From: Roseateles sp.
GTDB lineage: Bacteria; Pseudomonadota; Gammaproteobacteria; Burkholderiales; Burkholderiaceae_C
Assembly: GCA_016790285.1 (NCBI GenBank)
Contig: JAEUPJ010000028.1
Location: forward strand, 50,054-114,053
DNA length: 64,000 bases
Reading direction: 5' to 3'
The translations under genes were made by a program, and so were the position numbers. The notes under the pieces are model-generated. The model had not been told where the DNA came from. It did no database searches and saw nothing but the letters and a program-made list of their open reading frames with translations. This document shows positions 44,759-54,113 of the stretch, piece after piece; position 1 is the first letter of the stretch, and every line of letters starts with the position of its first letter.

Positions 44759-46072
44759 ATGCTTGCCCAAGAAATCATCCGCGCCAAGCGCGACGGCCAG
44801 GCGCTCAACGAAGCGCAGATCAACCATTTCGTTCGCGGCCTCGTGGACAACTCCTGGAGCGAAGGCCAGGTCGCTGCACTCGGCATGGCCGTCTTCCTGC
44901 GCGGCATGGGCCGTGACGAAGCCGTGCTGCTGACCCGCGCCATGATGAACTCCGGCCGCGTCATGCGCTGGCCCGACATGCCCGGCCCCATCCTCGACAA
45001 GCACAGCAGCGGCGGCGTGGGCGACAAGGTCAGCCTCATGCTCGCGCCCATGGTGGCGGCCTGCGGTGGCTATGTGCCCATGATTGCCGGCCGGGGCCTC
45101 GGCCACACGGGTGGCACGGTCGACAAGCTCGAAGCCATCCCCGGCTACTCCACGACGCCCGACCCGGCGAAGTTCGACCAACTCGTGCGGTCCCTGGGCT
45201 GCGCCATCATCGGCCAGACCGCCGACCTGGCGCCCGCCGACAAGCGCTTCTACGCCACGCGCGACGTGACGGCCACGGTGGAGAGCGTGCCGCTCATCAC
45301 CGCCAGCATCCTGTCCAAGAAGCTGGCCGCGGGCCTGGAAGGCCTGGCCATGGACATCAAGTGCGGCAACGGCGCCTTCGCGGCCACGCCCGAGTTCGCG
45401 CGTGAGCTGGCCGAGAGCATCGTGGCCGTGGCGGGCGGCGCCGGCCTCAAGACCCGTGCGCTGATCACCGACATGAACCAGATCTTGGGCACCGACGTCG
45501 GCAACGCGCTGGAAATCTGGGAGACCGTGCGCTACCTCAAGGGCGACGGCCCGCGCGAGTCGCGCCTGCATGAAGTGACGCTGGCGCTGTGCGCCGAGAT
45601 GCTGGTGCTGGGCAACCTGGCGACTGACACCGCCGCTGCACGCGTCAAGCTGCAGGCGGCCCTGGACAGCGGCGCCGCGGCCGAGAAGTTCGCGCAGATG
45701 GTGGCTGCCCTCGGCGGCCCGGCCGACCTGCTCGACAAGCCGGCCCAGTACCTCGCCGCCGCACAGGTCGTGAAGCCTGTGCCGGCTCCGCGCGCCGGCG
45801 TGCTGCAGGCCATGGCCACGCGTGACCTGGGCGTGCTCATCGTCGAGCTGGGCGGTGGCCGCCGCAAGGCCGGTGACGCCATCGACATGCGCGTCGGCTT
45901 CTCGGCCGTGCAGCCGGTCGGCACCCGCTTCGCCGCGGGTGAGCCGCTGGCCCTGGTGCATGCCGCGGACGAAGCCGCTGCCGACCGTGCCGTGGCCTCG
46001 TACCTCGCTGCCTGCACGCTGGGCGACGCCGACGTGGCTGCCGCCCCCATGGTCATGGCCGAGGTGGGCTGA
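44759..46072 (+). CDS. deoA: thymidine phosphorylase
   Basis: This 437-residue pyrimidine nucleoside phosphorylase has [15 protein letters not shown] (phosphate/substrate loop), the family signature around [19 protein letters not shown] and a [14 protein letters not shown] segment with the phosphate-binding Ser-Lys. [10 protein letters not shown] follows. It converts thymidine or deoxyuridine to base and deoxyribose 1-phosphate. The ATG at 44759 is 10 bp after deoC. An in-frame extension to 44708 would overlap deoC with a Pro-rich leader and is rejected. The stop overlaps the trmB start by 1 bp, which ties the salvage operon to the next genes. Confidence 0.96.
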   Translation: MLAQEIIRAKRDGQALNEAQINHFVRGLVDNSWSEGQVAALGMAVFLRGMGRDEAVLLTRAMMNSGRVMRWPDMPGPILDKHSSGGVGDKVSLMLAPMVAACGGYVPMIAGRGLGHTGGTVDKLEAIPGYSTTPDPAKFDQLVRSLGCAIIGQTADLAPADKRFYATRDVTATVESVPLITASILSKKLAAGLEGLAMDIKCGNGAFAATPEFARELAESIVAVAGGAGLKTRALITDMNQILGTDVGNALEIWETVRYLKGDGPRESRLHEVTLALCAEMLVLGNLATDTAAARVKLQAALDSGAAAEKFAQMVAALGGPADLLDKPAQYLAAAQVVKPVPAPRAGVLQAMATRDLGVLIVELGGGRRKAGDAIDMRVGFSAVQPVGTRFAAGEPLALVHAADEAAADRAVASYLAACTLGDADVAAAPMVMAEVG

Positions 46073-46773
46073 TGAGCGACGACGACCAGGGCGCCGCGCC
46101 GCGCCGGGCGATCAAGAGCTTCGTCACGCGCGCCGGCCGCATGGGCACGGGCCAGATCAAGGCCCTGGCCGAGCTGGGCCCGAAGTTCGTCCTGCCGTAC
46201 AAGACCGAGAAGCTCGACCTGGCCGCCACCTTCGGCCGCCGGGCGCCCGTGGTGCTGGAAATCGGCTTCGGCATGGGCGGCGCCACCGCCGAGATCGCGG
46301 CCACGCTGCCGGACCATGATTTCATCGGCTGCGAGGTGCACGAGCCCGGCGTGGGCGCGCTGCTCAAGCTCATCGACGAGAAGCAGCTCGCCAACATCCG
46401 CATCGTCCAGCACGACGCGGTCGAGGTGCTGCGCGACATGGTGGGCGAGGGCGTGCTTGCCGGCGTGCACATCTTCTTCCCCGACCCCTGGCACAAGAAG
46501 CGCCACAACAAGCGCCGGCTGATCCAGCCCGCGTTCGTGGCGCAGCTCGTGAAGCACATCGCCCCGGGCGGCTACCTGCACTGCGCGACCGACTGGCAGC
46601 CCTATGCCGAGCAGATGCTCGAGGTGCTGTCCGCCGAGCCTGGCCTCCTGAACACCGCGGCCGCTGCAACCGGTTACGCTGACAAGCCCGCCTACCGGCC
46701 CCTGACCAAGTTCGAGGCCCGTGGGCTGCGTCTCGGGCATGGGGTCTGGGACCTGGTGTTCAGGAAGCGCTGA
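46072..46773 (+). CDS. trmB: tRNA (guanine-N7-)-methyltransferase
   Basis: This 233-residue SAM-dependent enzyme makes m7G46 in the variable loop of tRNAs. Motif I is [16 protein letters not shown], motif [15 protein letters not shown], and the TrmB signature [16 protein letters not shown] is intact. The usual C-terminal [19 protein letters not shown], cut here as [13 protein letters not shown], is also present. It starts in the deoA stop codon, and its own stop is shared with the coaBC start, so it sits within one continuous transcription unit. Confidence 0.97.
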   Translation: MSDDDQGAAPRRAIKSFVTRAGRMGTGQIKALAELGPKFVLPYKTEKLDLAATFGRRAPVVLEIGFGMGGATAEIAATLPDHDFIGCEVHEPGVGALLKLIDEKQLANIRIVQHDAVEVLRDMVGEGVLAGVHIFFPDPWHKKRHNKRRLIQPAFVAQLVKHIAPGGYLHCATDWQPYAEQMLEVLSAEPGLLNTAAAATGYADKPAYRPLTKFEARGLRLGHGVWDLVFRKR

Positions 46774-47987
46774 TGAGTCCACTGCACGGCAAACACATCC
46801 TCCTCGCCATGACCGGCGGCATCGCCGGCTACAAGATCGCCGAACTCACGCGGCTGCTCGTGAAGGCGGGCGCGACCGTGCAGGTCATGATGACCGAGGC
46901 GGCCGAGCAGTTCATCACCGCGGTGACCATGCAGGCGCTGTCCGGACGGCCGGTCTACACCTCCCAGTGGGACAGCCGCCCGGCCAACAACATGGCCCAC
47001 ATCAACCTCAGCCGCGAGGCCGACGCGATGGTGCTGGCCCCGGCAAGTGCCGACGCCATCGCGGCGCTGGCGCAGGGCAGGGCGGATGAGCTCATCAGCC
47101 TGACGGCGCTGGCACGGCGCATCGATGAATGCCCCTTGTTCGTCGTGCCCGCGATGAACCGCGAGATGTGGGCCCACCCGGCCACGCAGCGCAATGTGGC
47201 GCAGGTCAAGGCTGACGGCGCTCACCTCATCGGCCCGGCCAGTGGCGACCAAGCCTGCGGCGAGACGGGCGACGGGCGAATGCTGGAGGCCCAGGAGATC
47301 TTCGACGAGATCGAAGGCCGCCTGGCGCCCAAGCCGCTGCGTGGGCGCAATGTGCTGGTCACCGCGGGCCCGACCTTCGAGCCCATCGACCCCGTGCGCG
47401 GCATCACCAACCACAGCAGCGGCAAGATGGGCTTCGCCATCGCCCGCGCGGCGGCAGAAGCCGGCGCCGTGGTCACGCTGGTGGCCGGCCCCGTGCACCT
47501 TCCCACGCCGCGCCACGTGCGCCGCATCGACGTGCAGACCGCCCGCGAGATGCATGACGCCGTCATGCGCCAGGCGCCTGGGCAGCACGCCTTCATTGCC
47601 ACCGCGGCTGTGGCCGACTGGCGCCCGGTCGAGGTCCACGAGCACAAGCTCAAGAAGACGGAAGGCGGCGCCACCGCGCCCACCATCGCGATGGCCGAGA
47701 ACGCCGACATCCTGGCTGACGTCGCGCGTCTGCCGTCGCCCCCTTATTGCGTCGGCTTCGCCGCGGAGAGCGAGAAGCTTGCCGAACACGCCGACGCCAA
47801 GCGCCGCCGCAAGGGCATTCCGCTCATCGTGGCCAACCTGGGCCCCGCCACGTTCGGCCGCGACGACAACGCGTTGCTGCTCATCGACGAAGCGGGCCAG
47901 CGTGAACTGCCCGAAGGTGGTGGCACGGCCGACAAGCTCAGCCTCGCCCGCGAGCTGATCGCAGAACTTTCCAGAAGACTCGGATGA
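46773..47987 (+). CDS. coaBC: bifunctional phosphopantothenoylcysteine decarboxylase / phosphopantothenate-cysteine ligase
   Basis: This 404-residue Dfp protein carries out two consecutive steps of coenzyme A synthesis. In the CoaC flavoprotein half, [13 protein letters not shown] binds [10 protein letters not shown] holds the catalytic His, and PAMNREMW and [10 protein letters not shown] are the substrate motifs with the active-site Cys. The CoaB half begins near residue 190, with [27 protein letters not shown] and the [10 protein letters not shown] loop followed by the conserved Lys in KLKKTEGG. It overlaps dut by 4 bp; coaBC-dut is a common pair. Confidence 0.97.
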   Translation: MSPLHGKHILLAMTGGIAGYKIAELTRLLVKAGATVQVMMTEAAEQFITAVTMQALSGRPVYTSQWDSRPANNMAHINLSREADAMVLAPASADAIAALAQGRADELISLTALARRIDECPLFVVPAMNREMWAHPATQRNVAQVKADGAHLIGPASGDQACGETGDGRMLEAQEIFDEIEGRLAPKPLRGRNVLVTAGPTFEPIDPVRGITNHSSGKMGFAIARAAAEAGAVVTLVAGPVHLPTPRHVRRIDVQTAREMHDAVMRQAPGQHAFIATAAVADWRPVEVHEHKLKKTEGGATAPTIAMAENADILADVARLPSPPYCVGFAAESEKLAEHADAKRRRKGIPLIVANLGPATFGRDDNALLLIDEAGQRELPEGGGTADKLSLARELIAELSRRLG

Positions 47988-48433
47988 CCCCCATCGACCT
48001 GCAAGTGCTCGACCCCCGCATGGCCGAGCAGATCCCCGCCTACGCGACACCCGGCAGTGCCGGCCTCGACCTGCGCGCCTGCCTGGACGCCGCTGTCACG
48101 CTGGCCCCCGGCCAGACGACGCTCATCCCCACGGGCCTGGCCATCCACATCGGCGACCCCGGCCTGGCGGCCATCATCCTGCCGCGCTCGGGGCTAGGCC
48201 ACAAACACGGCATCGTGCTGGGGAACCTGGTGGGCCTGATCGACAGCGACTACCAAGGCCAGCTGATGGTCAGCTGCTGGAACCGCGGCCAGGCCGAGTT
48301 CACGATCCAGCCCTTCGAGCGCATCGCGCAGCTCGTCATCGTGCCGGTGGTGCAGGCGACGTTCCGCCGCGTGGACAGCTTCGAAGCGTCAGACCGCGGC
48401 GCGGGCGGCTTCGGCTCGACCGGCAAGGCCTGA
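47984..48433 (+). CDS. dut: deoxyuridine 5'-triphosphate nucleotidohydrolase
   Basis: This 149-residue trimeric dUTPase hydrolyses dUTP to dUMP, keeping uracil out of DNA and feeding thymidylate synthesis. All five motifs are visible: [39 protein letters not shown] and the C-terminal P-loop-like [12 protein letters not shown]. It is the last gene of the long run that starts at the nucleoside transporter. A strong hairpin follows the stop. Confidence 0.98.
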   Translation: MTPIDLQVLDPRMAEQIPAYATPGSAGLDLRACLDAAVTLAPGQTTLIPTGLAIHIGDPGLAAIILPRSGLGHKHGIVLGNLVGLIDSDYQGQLMVSCWNRGQAEFTIQPFERIAQLVIVPVVQATFRRVDSFEASDRGAGGFGSTGKA

Positions 48434-48455
48434 CGGCGTTCCTGCGCACACAAGA

Positions 48456-48475
48456 AAGGGCGCCTCGGCGCCCTT
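48456..48475. terminator. bidirectional terminator between dut and the FKBP gene
   Basis: AAGGGCGCC (48456-48464) pairs with GGCGCCCTT (48467-48475) across a 2-nt gap (a 4-nt loop in practice). The stem lies between two convergent genes and can serve both, although the T-run is short. Confidence 0.7.
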
Positions 48476-48493
48476 CGTCATTGGTGGGGGGGC

Positions 48494-49015
48494 TCAGTGC
48501 AGCGGCTCTTCCGGCGGGGCGCCGGTCTGCACCATGAAGATGGGCTCGCCCACCGAGCCGGCCTCGACCTCGGCTTCGGTCGCGGCGCGCACGTCCAGCA
48601 GCGTGAGATGCATGCGCAGGCCGATGCCGGCCAGCGGGTGGTTGCCGTCGAGCACGACGTGCTCGGGGTAGACCTCGGTGACGGTGTAGACGGCTTCGGC
48701 CGGCATGCCTTCGGTTGCGGCACCCTCCGGCAGGCCCTCGAACTGCATGCCGGGCGAGACATCTTCCGGGAAGAGGGCGCGCGCCTCGAAGCAGACGAGG
48801 TTGGAGTCGTAGTCGCCGAAGGCTTCTTCGGGTTGCAGGGCCAGCGCGGTCTCAAAGCCGACCTCCTGGCCTTCGAGGGCGGTCTCGACCTTGGCGAACA
48901 GGTCATCGCCACCCACCATGAATTCCATCGGTTCGGCGAGCTCGTCGATGAGCTGGCCTTGGGCGTCTTCAAGTCTCCAGCGCAGGGAGACAACACAGGG
49001 GCGGGTCACTTGCAT
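48494..49015 (-). CDS. FKBP-type peptidyl-prolyl isomerase, SlyD-like
   Basis: The protein has 173 residues from the ATG at 49015; a longer frame to 49108 would cross the roxA start and is rejected. PCVVSLRWRLEDAQGQLIDE and FMVGGDDLFAKVETALEGQEVG are the FKBP half, LQPEEAFGDYDSNLVC follows, and the inserted flap domain ends with the SlyD signature LDGNHPLAGIGLRMHLTL (cut as LDGNHPLAGIGL). There is no His-rich metal-binding tail as in E. coli SlyD. It should act as a cytoplasmic prolyl isomerase or chaperone. It is divergent from roxA with 31 bp between the starts. Confidence 0.9.
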   Translation of the reverse strand: MQVTRPCVVSLRWRLEDAQGQLIDELAEPMEFMVGGDDLFAKVETALEGQEVGFETALALQPEEAFGDYDSNLVCFEARALFPEDVSPGMQFEGLPEGAATEGMPAEAVYTVTEVYPEHVVLDGNHPLAGIGLRMHLTLLDVRAATEAEVEAGSVGEPIFMVQTGAPPEEPLH

Positions 49016-49046
49016 CGGCGCATTTTCGCATCGGCACAATGCCCGC

Positions 49047-50162
49047 ATGCAGATCGACCTTCCCACCCCCCTGCTCGGCGGCCTGAGCCCCGAGCAATTC
49101 ATGCGCAAGCACTGGCAGAAAAAGCCCTTGCTGGTCCGTCAGGCCTTCACCGGTGCCACGCCGCCTGCGTCGCTCAAGGAGCTGGCTGCGCTGGCGGCGC
49201 GCGATGACGTCGAGTCGCGGCTCGTCACGGCCTTCAATGGCGACTGGAAACTCAAGCACGGCCCCATCGCCCGGCTGCCCGCCATGAGCAAGCCCGGCTG
49301 GACGCTGCTTGTGCAGGGGCTGGACCAGCACCTGCCCGAGGCCCGCGCACTGCTGGACCTGTTCCGCTTCGCGCCAGACGCGCGCCTGGACGACCTGATG
49401 CTGTCCATCGCGAGCGATGGCGGGGGCGTCGGCCCGCATTTCGACTCCTACGACGTCTTCCTGATCCAGCTCGGCGGGCAGCGCCGCTGGCGCATCGGCG
49501 CCCAGAAGGACGCCGAGCTGCGCGACGACGTGCCGCTCAAGATCATCGCCAACTTCAAGCCCGAGCGGGACTTCGTGCTGGAAGCCGGCGACATGCTCTA
49601 CCTGCCGCCCGGCTGGGCCCATGACGGCATCGCCGTGGGGACGGGTTGTTTCACGGCATCGGTGGGCTTTCGGGCGTCCAGCGCCGAGGGCCTGGCGGCC
49701 GAGCTGCTGCCGCGCTTGCTGGATGCCGTCGACAGCGCCGGCAAGCTCTACGCGGACCCACGCCAACCTGCCACGACCGAACCCGCACGCGTGCCGCCGG
49801 CACTGCTGGATTTCGCCCGGCGTGCCGTGGAGGCCGCGGTGCAGCGGCCCAAGGCCCTGGAGCGCGCCCTGGGTGAAGCGCTGACCGAGCCCAAGCCCAC
49901 GGTGTGGTTCGAGGGCGGCGAGCCGTTGCTGCAGGGCCTGGGCGCACAGCTGGACCGCCGCAGCCGCATGCTCTACGACGACGCGCATGTCTTCCTGAAC
50001 GGCGAGAGCTTCCGCGCGGCGGGGCGCGATGCGTCGCTGATGCGCCGCCTGGCCGACCGCCGCCAGCTCACACCGGGCGACGTGGCCCGCCTGTCCCCCG
50101 GCGCGCGCGAACTGCTGGACCAGTGGACCGAGGACGGCTGGGTGCAGCCGTTGCTGCCATGA
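49047..50162 (+). CDS. roxA: ribosomal protein L16 arginine hydroxylase-like JmjC oxygenase
   Basis: This 371-residue 2-oxoglutarate/Fe(II) oxygenase is of the RoxA/YcfD type, which hydroxylates an Arg of ribosomal protein L16 in E. coli. The N-terminal signature FMRKHWQKKPLLVRQAF is typical. The Fe ligands are His and Asp in GPHFDSYDVF and a later His in PPGWAHDGIA. QLGGQRRWRIG and GDMLYLPPG also match. The C-terminal winged-helix/dimer region is complete. A CACAAT hexamer 6 bp before the ATG hints at a very short leader. The stop overlaps the next gene by 4 bp. Confidence 0.92.
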   Translation: MQIDLPTPLLGGLSPEQFMRKHWQKKPLLVRQAFTGATPPASLKELAALAARDDVESRLVTAFNGDWKLKHGPIARLPAMSKPGWTLLVQGLDQHLPEARALLDLFRFAPDARLDDLMLSIASDGGGVGPHFDSYDVFLIQLGGQRRWRIGAQKDAELRDDVPLKIIANFKPERDFVLEAGDMLYLPPGWAHDGIAVGTGCFTASVGFRASSAEGLAAELLPRLLDAVDSAGKLYADPRQPATTEPARVPPALLDFARRAVEAAVQRPKALERALGEALTEPKPTVWFEGGEPLLQGLGAQLDRRSRMLYDDAHVFLNGESFRAAGRDASLMRRLADRRQLTPGDVARLSPGARELLDQWTEDGWVQPLLP

Positions 50163-50653
50163 AGGCCCAGGCGTTCGAAGGCCGTTCGGAGTTCCAGCGG
50201 CTGGTGCAGGAGGCGCTGGCCTGGGCGGCCGAGCAGGGCTGCCGGGAGCTGCATGCCTGGGACGCGAGCTTCGTCGACTGGCCGCTCTCCGACGCCGCGG
50301 CGCTGGCCTCGCTCGCTGCCTGGGCGCGCGCTGGCCGGCAGCTCCACTTGTTGGCGCTGCAGTACGACGACATCGTGCGACGTCACCCGCGCTTCGTGCG
50401 CTGGCGTCGCGATTTCGCGCATTGCGTGACGGCCCGCGCCGTCGAGCCCGAACTGCGCCTGGAAGCCGCGCCCGAAAGCTTGCTGCTGGCCGTCGGTGCG
50501 GCCGGGCAGGTGACGTTGCGGCTGTTCGATCGCCATCTGTGGCGGGGTGAAATCAGCCTGGAGGCCCGCGACCGGGTCCGTGCGATGGAGTGGTTTGATG
50601 CCATCGCACAACGTTCGAGCGATTCATTTGCGCCCACGACTTTGGGGTTGTGA
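50159..50653 (+). CDS. conserved protein of unknown function coupled to roxA
   Basis: The 164-residue protein has no signal peptide or membrane helix. It starts MKAQAFEGRSEFQRLVQEAL, and WASELAWD-like acidic/aromatic stretches are seen (LHAWDASFVDWPLSDAAALA). A patch of basic residues follows (DIVRRHPRFVRWRRDF). The second half is predicted as beta strands around LRLEAAPESLLLAVGA. I do not recognise a characterised family. The 4-bp overlap with roxA implies coupled translation, which in Burkholderiales suggests a functional link or a shared regulation rather than a known role. Confidence 0.75.
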   Translation: MKAQAFEGRSEFQRLVQEALAWAAEQGCRELHAWDASFVDWPLSDAAALASLAAWARAGRQLHLLALQYDDIVRRHPRFVRWRRDFAHCVTARAVEPELRLEAAPESLLLAVGAAGQVTLRLFDRHLWRGEISLEARDRVRAMEWFDAIAQRSSDSFAPTTLGL

Positions 50654-50675
50654 GTCGACGCGACGTACAAACCCC

Positions 50676-50681
50676 TATAAT
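50676..50681 (+). promoter_or_regulatory. consensus -10 element upstream of the small lipoprotein gene
   Basis: A perfect TATAAT lies about 137 bp before the lipoprotein ATG, directly after the previous gene. No good -35 is at 16-18 bp; TTGTGA at 50648 is 22 bp away. If used, the mRNA has a leader of about 130 nt. Confidence 0.4.
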
Positions 50682-50817
50682 CGTTGGCTAGGCGAGGGAA
50701 GCGCTCGAGGTTTTCCGCGTCTTGTTCTGTCGGGGTCGGCAGTCGGTGTGAATTAAGCACTGGCGCACGACCCCAAAATTATGGTGTGCACCGTCGTATC
50801 AACGTTTGAGGACAAGT

Positions 50818-51021
50818 ATGAATAAGTCGATCCTGTTGGCTTCCCTGCTGGCTGCTGCTGCTCTGACCGCTTGCAGCAAGAAGGAAGAACCCAAGGTTGA
50901 GGCCCCGGCCCCCGTCGCCGCTCCGGCCGCGGCCGCTTCGGAAGCTGCCTCGGCTGCCGCTTCGGCTGCTGACGCTGGCGCTTCGGCTGTCGACGCTGGC
51001 GCGTCCGCCGCTTCGAAGTAA
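50818..51021 (+). CDS. small Ala/Ser-rich lipoprotein
   Basis: The 67-residue protein has the lipoprotein signal MNKSILLASLLAAAALTACSK with lipobox LTAC, Cys19. The mature part is low-complexity: KKEEPKVEAPAPVAAPAAAA, then SEAAS/SAAD/DAGAS repeats. The codons here use more T-ending GCT and CTG than neighbouring genes, as in highly expressed short genes. TTGAGGACAAGT before the ATG contains a GAGG ribosome-binding site. A perfect TATAAT upstream and a 12-bp terminator stem downstream suggest a strong monocistronic transcript. It may be an abundant periplasm-facing lipoprotein; the function is unknown. Confidence 0.85.
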   Translation: MNKSILLASLLAAAALTACSKKEEPKVEAPAPVAAPAAAASEAASAAASAADAGASAVDAGASAASK

Positions 51022-51042
51022 TCGCTTCGTCCCCACGGAAAG

Positions 51043-51080
51043 AGCCGTCGCTGCGCAAGCAGCGGCGGCTTTTTTCTTTT
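51043..51080 (+). terminator. strong Rho-independent terminator of the lipoprotein gene
   Basis: AGCCGTCGCTGC (51043-51054) pairs with GCAGCGGCGGCT (51059-51070) with one G-U pair and a GCAA tetraloop. A T-rich run, TTTTTTCTTTTTT, begins at 51070. Confidence 0.95.
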
Positions 51081-51157
51081 TTGCGACGCTTTGGGTGCAG
51101 AAGCCCGGGCGGTTACAAATCTTTGCGTACGCCTGGGAAGGCGTGAGCGGCGGCTCA

Positions 51158-51937
51158 TCAGGCCACGGGCATCCAGTCCAGGCCCAGTTTCGGGTCGGCG
51201 ATCCGAAGTCCTGAGCTGGCGCCGCCCAGCACAGGCTCCAGCGCCGCCGCGGCAAGCGCCGGCGTGTTGTTCTTCTCGCTCAAGTGGGCCGCCGCGACCA
51301 CGTTGAGTCGTTCGTGCAGGCAGCGCGCCAGCAAATCGGCTGCGGCCGCGTTGGACAGGTGGCCATGCGTGCCCAGGATGCGCTTCTTGAGCGACGGGTG
51401 ATACGGCCCGGTGCGCAGCATCTCCTCATCGTGGTTGGATTCCAGCAGCAAGGCGTGGCAGCGGCCCAGCGCCTGCGCGACGCTCTCAGGCGCGCTGCCG
51501 AGGTCCGTCACGATGCCCAGCCTCACGCTGCCGTCGTGCAGGCTCAGCTGCAGCGGTTCGTTCGCATCGTGGGGCACGCCGAAGGGGCGCAGTTCCATGT
51601 CGCCAAGCGCCACCGCCTCGCCGCAGCGGGCAAAGCGCAGCAGTGCGGTGTCGAAGTCTTCCTGCCCGACGGCGCGCCATGTGCCCCGGCTCATGAGCAA
51701 AGGCACGCGGTAGCGCGAGGCAAACGACAGCGCGCAGCCGATGTGGTCGCCGTGCTCGTGGGTGATGAAGAGGGCGTCGACGTCCTCCGGCGCGCAGCCG
51801 GCGCGCGCCAGGCGCCGCACGAGCTCCCGCAGGCTGAAGCCCGCATCCACGAGCAGCCGGGTGCTCGTGATGCCCTGGCTTGCCTCGATGAGCGTCGAGT
51901 TGCCGCCGCTGCCGCTGCCGAGGCTGCAGAACCGCAT
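51158..51937 (-). CDS. MBL-fold metallo-hydrolase, WalJ/YycJ-like
   Basis: The protein has 259 residues from the ATG at 51937. It begins RFCSLGSGSGGNSTLIEA, the family N-terminus. The metal motif is THEHGDHIG (HxHxDH), and further ligands are expected in DLGSAPESV, LESNHDEEML and AAHLSEKNN. This group includes WalJ/YycJ, a putative nuclease that works in DNA repair or cell-wall-linked processes. It follows bamC on the same strand after 18 bp, giving a dapA-bamC-MBL operon that is conserved in Burkholderiales as I recall. Confidence 0.92.
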   Translation of the reverse strand: MRFCSLGSGSGGNSTLIEASQGITSTRLLVDAGFSLRELVRRLARAGCAPEDVDALFITHEHGDHIGCALSFASRYRVPLLMSRGTWRAVGQEDFDTALLRFARCGEAVALGDMELRPFGVPHDANEPLQLSLHDGSVRLGIVTDLGSAPESVAQALGRCHALLLESNHDEEMLRTGPYHPSLKKRILGTHGHLSNAAAADLLARCLHERLNVVAAAHLSEKNNTPALAAAALEPVLGGASSGLRIADPKLGLDWMPVA

Positions 51938-51955
51938 CACGGCAGCAGCTCTGCC

Positions 51956-53134
51956 TTACTTCAGGTCGTCCATCAGCAGGCTGAGGATGCGCTTGGCGTT
52001 GTCGTCGGCGATGGCTTGGCCGCGGTCGTCAAGGACGCGCACCGTGCTCTTGATGCCTTCTTCCTTGACCGAGACGCGGTAGCGCACCGGTGTGGACGCC
52101 TTGGCGCCGAACAGGCGCTGGAAGAAGTTGGGTTCGTCCTGGCCGGCCTTCTCGGGGTCGGCGTAGCGCAGGAAGAACAGGCCAGCGGAGCGGTCGCGGT
52201 CCTCGATGGTGAAGCCGTGGCGGTCCAGCGACAGGCCGACCCGGCGCCAGGCGCGGTCGAAGCCGTCGTTGACGCTGAGGCTGTCGGGCACTTCAGACAG
52301 CGCGCGGCGCTCGGTGCGCGGCGTGTCGCCGCCCACCTTGAGCGTGCTGGCCGAGGTGGCCGGCGCGGGCTTGCCGGCGTCGGCGACGACGGCCTTGGCC
52401 GTGTCTTCCTTGCCGCCGAGCTTGAGCATCAGGCGCGACAGCATCTCGGCTTCGAGATAGGGGTCGGCCGGGCGGTTCTGCCAGGCGGTGGAGTCACGCC
52501 CCTGGGAGGTGTAGACCTCCTGCATGCCGCGGTGGCTGATGAAGATGTCCGTGCCCGTGGGGCTGCGTTCGATGCGCGTGCGGTACATGTCGCGCTCGCC
52601 GGTCGAGTACAGGCCGTCGAAGACCTTGCCGATGGTGGAGCGGATGAAGTCCTGCGGCAGCTTGGCGCGGTTCTCGCCCCAGTTCGTCTCCATGACGCCG
52701 ATCTCGGGCTGCTCCTTGACGACTTCCAGGCCGCGCTCCTGCCAGAAGGTGCGCACCTGCGGCCACAGCTGCTCGGGCGTCGCACTGGTGTGCAGCCAGC
52801 GGTCGTTGCCGGCGCGCTCCAGGCGCACGTCGCCGGCGCTGTTGGCGGCCACGCTGCCGGCCACCAGGGACTGGGCGTTCGTGGAATTCGCCGGTTTCAC
52901 GGCGGAGAGTGCCGAGGCGGTGATGGAGCCACCCTGCACCTGGGCGCGGTTGTCCTTGGCGAGCTGGGTCAGGTCCGGCGGCACTTCCAGACCCTGGGTC
53001 TGGCGCGACGCGGCCTTGTAGTCGACCTTGTCCGTCGAGAACATGCTGTCGAGGGTGCTGCAGCCGGCGAGCGACAGGACGAAGGCCGAGCAGGCCAGGC
53101 GGGTCGCCGTGGGGCGAAGCGAGGAAACAGACAT
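51956..53134 (-). CDS. bamC: outer membrane protein assembly factor BamC
   Basis: This 392-residue lipoprotein subunit of the BAM complex inserts beta-barrel proteins. The signal peptide ends FVLSLAGC with lipidated Cys25. The extended N-terminal region has the BamD-binding pattern VDYKAASRQTQGLEVPPDLT. Two helix-grip domains follow, the first starting near WLHTSATPEQLWPQVRTFW and the second around VNDGFDRAWRRVGLSLDRHG. I used the ATG at 53134 for the signal peptide; the frame remains open further upstream but runs through an unlikely Arg/Pro-rich sequence. It lies downstream of dapA, the classical dapA-nlpB arrangement. Confidence 0.94.
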   Translation of the reverse strand: MSVSSLRPTATRLACSAFVLSLAGCSTLDSMFSTDKVDYKAASRQTQGLEVPPDLTQLAKDNRAQVQGGSITASALSAVKPANSTNAQSLVAGSVAANSAGDVRLERAGNDRWLHTSATPEQLWPQVRTFWQERGLEVVKEQPEIGVMETNWGENRAKLPQDFIRSTIGKVFDGLYSTGERDMYRTRIERSPTGTDIFISHRGMQEVYTSQGRDSTAWQNRPADPYLEAEMLSRLMLKLGGKEDTAKAVVADAGKPAPATSASTLKVGGDTPRTERRALSEVPDSLSVNDGFDRAWRRVGLSLDRHGFTIEDRDRSAGLFFLRYADPEKAGQDEPNFFQRLFGAKASTPVRYRVSVKEEGIKSTVRVLDDRGQAIADDNAKRILSLLMDDLK

Positions 53135-53190
53135 CACGCTGGAAATCTCCGGGGAACTAAGGCGCCGGGCGGTGCCGGCGCAGCCGCGCA

Positions 53191-54072
53191 TTAGAGCAGA
53201 CCTGCCTCGACCATCGCCTGGCCGACGCTGGCCTGTCCGGCTGCCGTCAGCGGGGTGATGGGCAGGCGCAGCGTGCCGCCGCAGCGGCCCAGGCGCGACA
53301 GGGCCCACTTGGCCGGGCCGGGGCTGGGCTCGCAGAACAGTTGCTTGTGCAGGCCGAGCAGCTGCAGGTGGATCTTGCGGGCCTCGATGGCGTTGCCGGC
53401 GATGGCCAGGCGGCACAGCTCGGCCATCTGGCGCGGCGCCACGTTGGCCGTGACGCTGACGTTGCCGTGGCCGCCCAGCAGCATGAGCGCCACGGCGGTG
53501 CCGTCGTCACCCGAGTAGATGTGAAAGCCCGCCGGCGCATGCTTGATGAGGTAGGCGGCGCGCTCGATGTTGCCGGTGGCTTCCTTGATGCCGAACACGC
53601 CCGGCAGGCTGGCGCAGCGCAGCGTCGTCTCCGGGGCCAGATCGGCCACGGTCCGGCCGGGCACGTTGTAGAGCATCATCGGGATGTCCACGGCCTCGGC
53701 GATCGCCTTGAAGTGCTGGTAGATGCCTTCCTGCGAAGGCTTGTTGTAGTAGGGCACGACGGACAGCGTGCAGTCCGCGCCGACTTCCTTGGCGTAGCGG
53801 CTGAGCTCGATGGCTTCAGCCGTGGAGTTGGCGCCCGTGCCGGCCAGGATGGGAATGCGGCCCTTGGCATGCTCGACCGCGACACGGATGATTTCGCGGT
53901 TTTCTTCCATGCTCACCGTGGGCGACTCGCCCGTGGTGCCGACGACGCCGACGCAGGCCGTGCCTTCCTCGATATGCCAGTCGATCAGGCGACGCAGCGC
54001 CGGGTAGTCGATGCTGCCGTCCTCGTTCATGGGGGTGACGAGGGCGACGATGCTGCCGAGGATGGGCTTCAT
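53191..54072 (-). CDS. dapA: 4-hydroxy-tetrahydrodipicolinate synthase
   Basis: This 293-residue enzyme condenses pyruvate with aspartate semialdehyde in lysine and diaminopimelate synthesis. The TIM-barrel motifs are complete: [14 protein letters not shown], catalytic Tyr in [10 protein letters not shown] and Schiff-base Lys in [22 protein letters not shown] follows. The ATG at 54072 begins [14 protein letters not shown], the standard N-terminus. It heads the dapA-bamC-MBL run, with 56 bp before bamC. Confidence 0.98.
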   Translation of the reverse strand: MKPILGSIVALVTPMNEDGSIDYPALRRLIDWHIEEGTACVGVVGTTGESPTVSMEENREIIRVAVEHAKGRIPILAGTGANSTAEAIELSRYAKEVGADCTLSVVPYYNKPSQEGIYQHFKAIAEAVDIPMMLYNVPGRTVADLAPETTLRCASLPGVFGIKEATGNIERAAYLIKHAPAGFHIYSGDDGTAVALMLLGGHGNVSVTANVAPRQMAELCRLAIAGNAIEARKIHLQLLGLHKQLFCEPSPGPAKWALSRLGRCGGTLRLPITPLTAAGQASVGQAMVEAGLL

Positions 54073-54113
54073 GGTGAGGCGGTTCTTGAGAATCTGGCGA
54101 TTTTAGGGGGCAG

